From the NCBI RefSeq assembly GCF_026210795.1, contig NC_089436.1, forward strand, positions 4,402,001-4,466,000: a DNA stretch of 64,000 nucleotides. Direction: 5' to 3'. Source of the stretch: Rhizophagus irregularis. Lineage: Eukaryota > Glomeromycota > Glomeromycetes > Glomerales > Glomeraceae. The notes beneath the pieces are model-generated. The model searched no databases. It saw only the letters and a list, made by a program, of their open reading frames with translations, and was not told the DNA's origin. Positions within the stretch are counted from its first letter, which is position 1, and each line of letters opens with the position of its first letter. Below are positions 55,634 through 64,000 of the stretch, piece after piece. The position numbers were made by a program, and so were the translations under genes.

Positions 55634-57146
55634 ATAATGAAGACCCCTTGGAGAATTCACATATTTAATTATATACTTTAAATATTAGAAGGTTAAAGAT
55701 GACTTTCTTTTTTCGATTTTTTTTGTTAATCTCAATAATATAACTTTAGTCTAGACTTTAGCAACCATTTAGACTTTTATATAATTATAATTTGTTTCTA
55801 GTAAATTTATCAGTTTTATTATTTATGTATCCCTAGATTATTTACGTGATATAAATCATATTAATAAATAAATATTTATTTATACTAATAATATTATTAC
55901 CATAAAATTTTAATGTTCTCAAAGAAAATATTTGTTTATTTATTAAAAATTTTAAATTTATATTAAAATATCTGTAGGTTCATCTATCGAAGACATTTTT
56001 TTTTCTTTCTAATGAATGGAAGAAAGAAAATTCATGTGAATTTACTTTTTTTTTAATTTTTTCTTCTTCGCTTTCAATTCACATGAATGTACTGTACTAA
56101 TGAATGTAATGAATATCCTAATACTACTTCGGCTGTGTTTCTCGAAATTTTGTACTTTCAGAATTTTCACATTCGAGATTAGTAGTTCATTATAATTACT
56201 TAAACTCAAATAAAACATCTCGTAATGACTAATTTTATTGTTTTTTTTTTTTTTTGCTCACAAATTTCACAGCGATATCTTAAACTCAGCCCTAAAAGCC
56301 ATATCATTTCATGCTTCGCCATAATTCATTATTTCCTTATGCGAACGGACACGGTCGTCATAATAAATTTATTTTTTGATTATATCGACATGTTTTGGGC
56401 GGTTTTTTTGTACAACGGGTTTATATATATATATTAAACCTCAAGATGGTATCTAAGCCGCTTTGACGATTTCGTATTATAAATTACAAAAAAACTTCAA
56501 AAAAACTATTTATAAATGTGTTCTAAAGGAGGGCAGTGAGGTGTCATAATCTAAATCTAAATAGTAATCCAAGTAGTAATCGAACACTATTCCTCTACGG
56601 AGGTTTAAAGATAAATCTTAATCGATTAGCTACTCTAAGAATTAAATTTATTGCTAATTTTTTTTCTAATTCGTCCAAGCAGATCCATAAAAGCCAGATT
56701 AAGAAAAACATACGACTTATTTTTTAAAAAATTAGTATAATTCTCTTATATGACATGTAGTAAGTTATATGCACCTCTCATAAAATATGGATTAAGCCAT
56801 TTGTATCATATATTTCATTATTTAATCCGCAAAAATTTTGGCTTAACAAGTTGTGGGACTAAGTTCTGTGTATTGTTGACAACTAATTTGTATCAGAGGC
56901 GTGTAACATTAATTTAATAATGGTACTTGTGATTTTCTGCGGTGACACAATGTCAATTCTGTCTTAAAAAATAATTCTGCGGTTTGGCAAGAATTACGTA
57001 AAATCAGCCATTCACTAAAAATAATGTCAGCCAGCATTACGCGAAAATTTAAAATAGTCACTGCCGATTCTGTGAAACGCAGTCCCTGCATTGTGATTAA
57101 GGGTAGTCTGAAAAACTTGCATATCGACCAATATAAACAGTTGCTA
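55634..57146. other. Gap after the secreted peptide gene
   Basis: No gene supported. Contains near-palindromic ATTCATGTGAATT words around 56030-56090 (one on each side of a T-rich tract). Confidence 0.4.
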
Positions 57147-57331
57147 CCCTATAAAAAATTTTATCCGTTATTTCTGTAAAAACTCCGTGAAAATGAGCCT
57201 TTCACGGATCCATTCACGGAAAATGTAAATAATTCGATAAATTCCGTGATATAAAGTTATTAATTCCGGAAATATGATTTTTACGGAAAAAAATATGGAA
57301 TAAAAAAAAGGATTGACTTTTTTTTACAGGG
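57147..57331 (-). mobile_element. 185-bp short repeat, copy B of an inverted pair
   Basis: Reverse complement of 54025-54208 over its whole length with scattered changes. Begins CCCTATAAAAAATTTTATCC and ends TTTTTTTTACAGGG. The 2.9 kb between the copies includes the secreted peptide gene. Confidence 0.7.
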
Positions 57332-58797
57332 CTATAGTTAAGATTTGTAACTAGTGCATTATTACTCCCCAAACAGGTATATATATTCCGGCTATTTTAA
57401 AGTTCTTTAAACTACAAGTTAATTTTTGGGAATGAAAGGAATGCCTAGAGGGTATTGCTTTGTAACGTAAACGACGGTAGCTCTCTTGAGTATTCTATAC
57501 TCAGAACACGAACCAGAAAAAAAACAGTTTTAATTGAAACAACTATTAAACGTAGTATTTACTTTTTTTACTAATAATGTAGAAAGTGACAAAGTTATTG
57601 TAGAGATTAATGGAGTTAAATCAGAAATCAACGAAATGAAAATCGAAGTCCAGACACGATATTAGATATCATTCAAAAAGACGTAATATAACGAACTGTT
57701 ATTAATTTCTTATCAATTACGTAACCGTGTTGTTTTTTCCGAATAATGAATGCATTCCACTAATATTATTTAATATGTTGCGTATTTTGTTATTCGTAAT
57801 TAACTCAATATTTCGTGTTATTCCGGTATTATAATATCATCAACAAAATTTCGTTGAAAAAGAAATGGTGGACTCACGTTGTAAACAATTGATCTTAATT
57901 CGGGAATTTGTTATCAATGTGTATAATATTATGTATCTGAAGAACATAACAAAATATCAGAACATAAGTTAACGGAAACGGACAGATTATTTGGAAGTTA
58001 CAATACACTTTATCTATAAATTCCGAATTAAGTACCATTCGTTATTGATGTATAGAAAAACAGAACCCACAGATATCCAATGTTGCATAACACCATTGTA
58101 AAGTAATTTTTTTACGTTATTGTATCATGTATTGGTAATAGGAGCGCTTAAAGGGTCATATACGGAACGTACAGTATAATATAATATATACGAGTTTGTT
58201 ACTTTCAGATTCCAATTTTTCTACACATGGAACGAATTTATCTAATTCTTAATACAATGTCCGCTACATAGAAGTTTACAATCCCAATTCATTTTGTGTT
58301 ATCATTGGTATCGAAAACTATATATTTTTTGCATTATCAATGAGGTCCATTTATGGCACACAAAAGGTAAAGGAAAAAAGATCATGTTTTATTTAGCATG
58401 TATTAGTGCATAATATACATACAAATATGCGGGATAAAACAATTCATGTGAATACAAAAAATATATATATACCTTTTTTTTTTGTTATGCATCAATATAC
58501 AGTTTTTTAGATTATGCAATTTCGCTTGTGGATCTTTCGTTTGTAATATATGACGGCATAATTTAGAAGGCACACAATACGACTGCGGAGAAGATTATTA
58601 GTGGACGACGTGTTCCACGAAACTCGCATACACACGTAGTACAATTTACCCTATGGGCTGGAGATTAAAATTAGTTATAGTGAGAAGTTCACTACAACAA
58701 TGAGACCGTGACCCATGGGTCACAGTTGTTTACAATAGAGAGTGAATTTGGTCTTCGACTCAGTCGACATATTGTGTTTCCGATATTTTTTTACTTA
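57332..58797. other. Gap
   Basis: No gene supported. A perfect 16-bp palindrome GTGACCCATGGGTCAC is at 58708-58723, and 58795-58797 is the target duplication of the next element. Confidence 0.4.
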
Positions 58798-59037
58798 GGC
58801 CGTTCCAACTTGATTGTTTGTTTAACGTCTAGATTTTCTGAAAAGGTTGAGGGAGGAGGTTTTTCATTAAACAAACTAAAATGTAATAAACCTTTGAAAA
58901 ATTCGGGAAATTTCGGAAGATTCAGAAACCTGTAATTTAAATTTAAGGGGCATTTAAAACATATATGTTTATCAACATTTAGATTTTAAAAAAAAATTGA
59001 GGGGATAGGCACGTTAAACAAACAAGTTGAAACGGCC
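58798..59037. mobile_element. Harbinger-like miniature transposon with TTA duplication
   Basis: The left end GGCCGTTCCAACTTGATTGT is matched by the right end (reverse complement GGCCGTTTCAACTTGTTTGT) over about 28 bp, with TTTGTTTAACGT shared further in. TTA flanks both sides (58795-58797 and 59038-59040). GGCC termini with TTA duplications fit the PIF/Harbinger group. The 240-bp body is non-coding. Confidence 0.8.
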
Positions 59038-59130
59038 TTAGTTTTAGCTAATTATAAAAAAAATTTTTTTTTTTTTTGTGCCCTACTTTCAAAAATAGTT
59101 ACATGTTTCAAATAAATCTTTTTTTGTATT

Positions 59131-59277
59131 AATTTAGAATTTTTTTGGTTTATTCTCATTTCCTTATTTGTAAACATAAAAAATTTGGAATAAGGTAAAT
59201 TCTAATTTATAATTTTTTTGGTTTATTCTTATTTCCTTATTTGTAAATATAAAAAAAATTGGCATAAGGTTAATTTT
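59131..59277. repeat. Two tandem copies of a 73-bp unit
   Basis: Each unit holds TTTTTTTGGTTTATTCT, ATTTCCTTATTTGTAAA and AATTGG/TTTGG ... ATAAGGT. The copies differ at a few positions. Non-coding. Confidence 0.8.
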
Positions 59278-59448
59278 ATTATATAATTTGCGAAAGTTAA
59301 ATGAAATGAACAATTTAGATGTCATTGTAAGCATAATGTAATTATGTACGACGTTATTAAATAAAAAACAAACATAAATATACTAATTTTTCTTTGTTTT
59401 GAAAATAATTAATTTTGAACCTGCATTGTGAATCTTTATTTTTTTTCG

Positions 59449-59700
59449 TGTGTCATATTTTTTTTTATTTATTTGTTTATTTTTTTTCTCTTTTTTTCGT
59501 TTTCCTTTTTGCTTCACTTTTCGCTTCCCTTTTGCTTCCCTTTTTGCTTCCCTTTTTTTCGTTTCCATTTTTTTTCTTCGCTTCCCTTTTGTTTCACTTT
59601 CTTTTATTTCTCTTTTCTTTTATTTCGCTCCCTTTTTCGCTTTTCGTTTCCCTTTTATTTCGTTTCCCCCTTTTCTTGCCTTCCTTTTTTTTTTTGCTCG
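59449..59700 (+). repeat. Polypyrimidine tract directly upstream of the second F-box gene
   Basis: About 250 bp of TTTCGCTTCCCTTTTTGCTT-type imperfect repeats, almost purely C/T on the plus strand. ORFs rich in Phe, Ser and Leu across it are artefacts. It ends about 50 bp before the F-box ATG and may act as promoter or 5' leader sequence. Confidence 0.75.
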
Positions 59701-59746
59701 TTCGATTTTTTCAAAAAAAAAAAACTTTTAAAATAATTCGATAATA

Positions 59747-61219
59747 ATGAAGGAAATTAATTTTGATTGTTTAATACATATTATTAATGAACTACGAAAT
59801 GATAAGAAAACATTATACACATGTCTTTTGATCAATAAAATCTGGAGTAATATCGTAATACCAATATTATGGAAGTATCATTCATGGAATATTTATAATA
59901 ATGAATCAAAAATAAAACTTTATAATATAATATTATCATTTTTATCATTAAAAACAAGAAATAATTTATTAAATAATGAAATTAAATTACCTTCTTCAAT
60001 ATTAAAATTAAAAACTCCATTATTTAATTATTTAAATTATTGTGAATTTCCTGAACCTGAAGATATTAAAGATATTATTATAAGAATGATTTTAAGTAAT
60101 AAAATTATTATTAATAATGATGATGATAAAAAATATTATTTATTAGAACAAGAAATTTATAAATTATTCGTTAATAATTGTAAAGATATTAAAAATTTAA
60201 TATGGAAAACTTATCAACCTTTATCATTATTTCCTGGAGCTATAAATTGTTTTTCTAAACTTTATAGTTTATCTATTGATCCTGATAATATAAATTCTAA
60301 TTCTATTTATGAAATGTCAAAAATTTGTAAAAATTTAAATATATTATCAATTTATAATTGTTCAAAGGATCATCATGGATTAATTTCTTTGATTGACGTT
60401 CAAAAAAATTTAGAAAAATTAAATATTTATCATAATGATATTAATAAGAAAGGAAATTGTCAAGAATTAAGTAAAGCATTAGCAAGAAAAGGTGATACTA
60501 TAAATGAAATTCATTTAGATTTATTTAATAATATTCCTTCTTCATTTATGATTTCTTTAAATAATTTAAAACGTATTGATATTTTTAATCAAGATATAAG
60601 AGAGGAGGAGATTAATATTAATGAATTTCAACAATATCTTGCAATTTCAAAATTTCCTAAATTGGAATTTTTTAATGTTAAAGGACTTTTATGCTTTAAA
60701 GAATTTTCACTATTAATTAAAGGGACAAGAGGAAATCTTTCACATCTTTTAATTGATATTAAAACGGATGAATTTATTATTAAAAATACTGGAATGTTAA
60801 TTAATGAAATTTCTAATAATTGTCCAAATATTAAAATATTATATACTTTTATTGAATCAAAAGATTTTATTCATATAAAATCTTTATTATTAAATTGTAA
60901 AAAATTACAAGATATAAGATTTTATAATTTAAATAATTTTATTGAAGATTATTATCATAATGATAATATAGGTGATGAATTATTAAATATTTTATCAAAT
61001 AATAATAATGATTTATTTTCTTTAAATCATCTTTTTATTAGTGAAGATTGGGGTTATTCTATTGATGCTCTTGAAAGATTTTTTCAAAGTTTTAAAGAAA
61101 AAAATTTGATTTCTTTTAATATTATACATAATAGAAATTTTTATATTACTGATGATCATAAAGAAATTATTAGAAAATATATTAATGAAGGTGTAATCCG
61201 TTATTCCAATTATATGTAA
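59747..61219 (+). CDS. F-box protein with leucine-rich-like repeats, paralog 2
   Basis: A single exon of 490 codons. The N-terminal F-box reads INFDCLIHIINELRNDKKTL then CLLINKIWSNIVIPILWKY, the Skp1-docking module of SCF ubiquitin ligases. The body has the same order of conserved blocks as the protein at 26755-28200: LEQEIYKLF, QPLSLFPGAINCFSKLY, ICKNLNILSIYNC, CFKEFSLLIK, FIHIKSLLLNCKKLQDI and the C-terminal IRKYINEGVI. The two are clearly paralogs about 33 kb apart, in the same orientation, with Asn-rich insertions differing between them. The codons are extremely A/T-rich. The substrate is unknown. Confidence 0.85.
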   Translation: MKEINFDCLIHIINELRNDKKTLYTCLLINKIWSNIVIPILWKYHSWNIYNNESKIKLYNIILSFLSLKTRNNLLNNEIKLPSSILKLKTPLFNYLNYCEFPEPEDIKDIIIRMILSNKIIINNDDDKKYYLLEQEIYKLFVNNCKDIKNLIWKTYQPLSLFPGAINCFSKLYSLSIDPDNINSNSIYEMSKICKNLNILSIYNCSKDHHGLISLIDVQKNLEKLNIYHNDINKKGNCQELSKALARKGDTINEIHLDLFNNIPSSFMISLNNLKRIDIFNQDIREEEININEFQQYLAISKFPKLEFFNVKGLLCFKEFSLLIKGTRGNLSHLLIDIKTDEFIIKNTGMLINEISNNCPNIKILYTFIESKDFIHIKSLLLNCKKLQDIRFYNLNNFIEDYYHNDNIGDELLNILSNNNNDLFSLNHLFISEDWGYSIDALERFFQSFKEKNLISFNIIHNRNFYITDDHKEIIRKYINEGVIRYSNYM

Positions 61220-64000
61220 TATCTTCGTTTTTTTTTTGGTTTTACGATAAACGAAAATATATTGATACTGGATCACGGGAACATATATCGATATACGTAA
61301 TTATGGTCACGTGGAAATTTATTTTTTACATACAAAATCATTCATTTGATCATTTCTTTATTCGATGAAATTAGCAGAATTATTAGTATTATCATACGTT
61401 ATTATGGATTAATATTTTCATTCCGGACTAATAATTGCAACAATAGCTCCATTTTTTTTACGCTTCGGCCTGTCATTTTCGAAAGTTATATAATAGTCAT
61501 ATACGAAATTACGAATAATACCCATAAAAATGTATAATATTATTTATATACGAAATATTTTACTATTTTACTATTTAAGGAAATACTTTTTCTCTTGAAA
61601 AAATATGTTATTTAATAAAAAAAAAATTCATATTCTTTAGTTCAAACCAAGATTTTGACATGATCTGATCTTATAGCTAACAATATATCCAAAGTTATTT
61701 GTTTCCTTTTTTTTGGTTTTTTACAGTATCTTATAAATAATGTCATATAAATTATGGTATACCGCCAATTATAAAAATAAAATTAATCTCGTGTTATAAG
61801 AAAGTCCACCTTCACTTAAAACCATTCACCAGCCAGTAACCATAAAGTTTAAATTATATTATCTTTCAAATCAGTATATTAAACCATATTAAACCAGTTT
61901 GGACAGTTGTTTGAAGCTAGTTGTAGTACTGTGTCATAAACAAATTTACAAAAATATTTATTTAGGCTATGTCATAGGAACCAATAAAATTTTCGAAAAA
62001 TCAACTTTCAAAAGCCAAAAATTAATTAAAATCACAAAAATTTAATAAATTATGTACGTGGAAAAATATTATTGGTTCATAACATGTTATTAAATATTAA
62101 AAGCCTCATCAATTCTTAGCCTCATTTATTTATTTGTTTATTTATTTTTTTTTTCTTATTATTTATTGTTTGACTTTTATAGCAAAATATTGTTACTTTT
62201 TCTCTGATACAAGATAAGACTTTAGAATTATCTTTTTATTAATATACTTTGAAATGAAAAAATTTTTATTATTTACTATATTAGTAATATTTTATCATAA
62301 GTTTAATATATACATACAGTATATACTTTTTTTTTTTTTTAATGATAAACGATTCCCCTAAATTCGTTCGTTATATGGAGTTATGAAACAATAATACAGT
62401 ATTTCAAATATTCTAATAGATATTCATTATGTGCAGTATACTTTTGAATAATGATTTATTATATGGTAAAGCCATCCATAATATTTACAAATGCTTAGCT
62501 TACACAAAATGATGTTCTCACAGCCCACAAAAGCCTTCCACAGCCTCTGCAGCAGCAGTGTATTTATAAAGTTACCTTTTAAAATTCCTTTTTTAAATAT
62601 TTGAAGTTACTGTTCCAAATTCACTATGCATCAAGATCAGAAAATACACTTATAATTTAAATAACTTATGATATTATATTCTGTTCTAGATTCACTATGC
62701 ATCAAGATCAGAAAATACCCTTATACTTTGAGTAACTTATGACAACATACTCAATATAACCAATGGATAGAAATGATACTTAATTTAAAGTAAAACCACT
62801 ACACTTTTGCTATAGTCAAAGTTAAACATTATCACAATCCTATTGGAGCTATATTAACTAAAGGTTTTGTTCAAAAGATCAACATAGATATTTAAGCAAA
62901 GAATGATCAAGAATAAACTATGGAACAATGCAAATTACAGCAAAATAGCTATTAAATCTTAAAGTCTGAATGAATTATTAACTTTAAAGACTCATTATGA
63001 AGATTGCCTTTAAGACATTTTTAAATTTTCCATACTATTATAAGACAAAAGGACTTTTAAGTTTTAAAATAAACAGTTGTATTTCTTATAATTTTTATGT
63101 TTAAGATTTGCTATCCTCATTTGCTCTCATAACTTTAATTTGTAAATGCATCTTAGTATTTATGGATCTTTTCCTTTGATTCATGCATGTCATTATATAA
63201 AGAACATTATTTACTTCTTATTCTCTTTATTTTTTTGCATACCTTTAATTGCAGTTTCAGTACCATCCAGTCATATGATTAAATGAATTTGTAAATAGTA
63301 TTGAATAAATTACAAATTATAATCATCAAAAACAAACTTTCCATATTCATTTTTGTTTGTTATTATTAAATTTTCAAAGTGGTATGCTACCACTCTGTAA
63401 CTTCCAATCTTAAATCTAAGGCTTTTAAGAGTTTAAAAAAGATACTACATAGTGCCTAAAAAGTTCAAAGGTACTTTTATTTCATACCTATAGAAAAATA
63501 GTACAATATCAAGAATTATTTAAAGATTACCATATAGTAATTTGATCTTACTTTTATAAACAAATTAATAAGTCTTTTAAAAACCATTCTTTAAGAGTAT
63601 TTCCTTTTTATAGTATGTAGAAATATTTTCTTATTTCTCCATTCCTCCCTTATTTTTTATCATTCTCTTATTACATTCTCTCACAATATTACAGTTGCCT
63701 CTCATATATTTTATTTGCATTATTGCCTTTTATTAAGCTATTTTTTCACAAATAACACCATATAGTTTGTTAATGGTTGAAAATTCTATGCCCTTAACCT
63801 CTTGTGAGGCATCTAACTGCATAAACAACATAGTTTCTACCTGGCCATACGATGCCACTAGGGCATTAATTAGGTAAATTTGTATTAATCTTACAATAAA
63901 AAAAATGGAAAGTTAAGAAGAGGAGAAGCCTATAACAACCACTTGATATGAGTATTGACTGTAAGCAGTGTCTTCACAACCTCAATTTTTCCTATAATGT
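61220..64000. other. Gene-free right end
   Basis: No gene supported over 2.8 kb. A tandem duplication (71-bp period) is at 62610-62742. From about 62480 the sequence becomes slightly less extreme in base composition, with words such as GCAGCAGCAG, which may be the start of another repeat or element running off the window. Confidence 0.4.
62610..62742. repeat. Two tandem copies of a 71-bp unit
   Basis: CTGTTCCAAATTCACTATGC, then ATCAAGATCAGAAAATAC and AACTTATGA, recurs 71 bp downstream with few changes. Non-coding. Confidence 0.8.

Noticed and set aside
58708-58723. Perfect 16-bp palindrome GTGACCCATGGGTCAC
   Set aside because: Isolated, not close to a supported gene or element end; could be a binding site but nothing backs it.
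59415-59744. Three overlapping Phe/Ser-rich ORFs
   Set aside because: They only reflect the polypyrimidine tract, which lacks stop codons in these frames.
1-64000. CRISPR array, operons or prokaryotic signals
   Set aside because: The tandem repeats have coding or minisatellite structure without regular short spacers, and the genes contain spliceosomal introns.

Overview
This window looks like nuclear DNA of an arbuscular mycorrhizal fungus of the Rhizophagus type (Glomeromycotina). The base composition is strongly AT-rich. Genes are separated by long A/T-rich gaps, and introns are short (about 62-110 bp, nearly all GT-AG). The gene families also fit: F-box proteins in near-identical paralogous pairs, a kinase whose N-lobe reads EWIPYDRFY followed by a glycine loop, an eroded SAM-domain gene of a kind I associate with this lineage, and a small secreted cysteine-rich peptide. 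The organism name is inferred; nothing in the window states it.

Layout. 1-799 holds the N-terminal part of an AT-hook/RCC1-repeat protein on the minus strand. 3-9 kb is a graveyard: a SAM-domain pseudogene and four short non-autonomous DNA transposons with readable target-site duplications, one inserted inside another. 9378-13625 is a complete DNA transposon with 34-bp terminal inverted repeats and TTA target duplications. Its DDE transposase gene carries an in-frame stop and a frameshift. 14597-20208 (minus) is a protein kinase gene in which one symmetric phase-0 exon is present about ten times in tandem in front of a single catalytic exon. 21131-23636 is an LTR-less, A-tailed retroposed element with a 17-bp target duplication and one long ORF that lacks reverse-transcriptase motifs. 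It splits an already eroded coding region.

The middle holds ordinary single-copy-looking genes: an F-box protein (26755-28200), a bZIP factor (30773-31879), a ketopantoate reductase (32337-33669, minus), a tyrosine phosphatase (34477-35460) and an acyl-CoA-binding/ankyrin protein with seven exons (40257-41487, minus). 44.4-48.7 kb is a C/G-rich minisatellite zone present in both orientations around a weak two-exon gene. The right part has a kelch-repeat membrane protein (50574-52134), an intron-containing tRNA-Ile (53619-53711, minus), a secreted cysteine-rich peptide (55322-55633) and a second F-box gene (59747-61219). It also carries an inverted pair of 185-bp repeats and a TTA-flanked miniature transposon. 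The last 2.8 kb shows no gene I can support.

Nothing behaves as an operon; each gene appears to stand alone. The two observations most likely to be new are the tandem exon array of degenerate kinase N-lobes and the LINE-like retroposon carrying only one unrecognised ORF. A third, the excess of the palindrome TCACGTGA across gaps and transposons, may be regulatory or transposon-borne. All exon structures were deduced by eye from splice consensus and reading frame.
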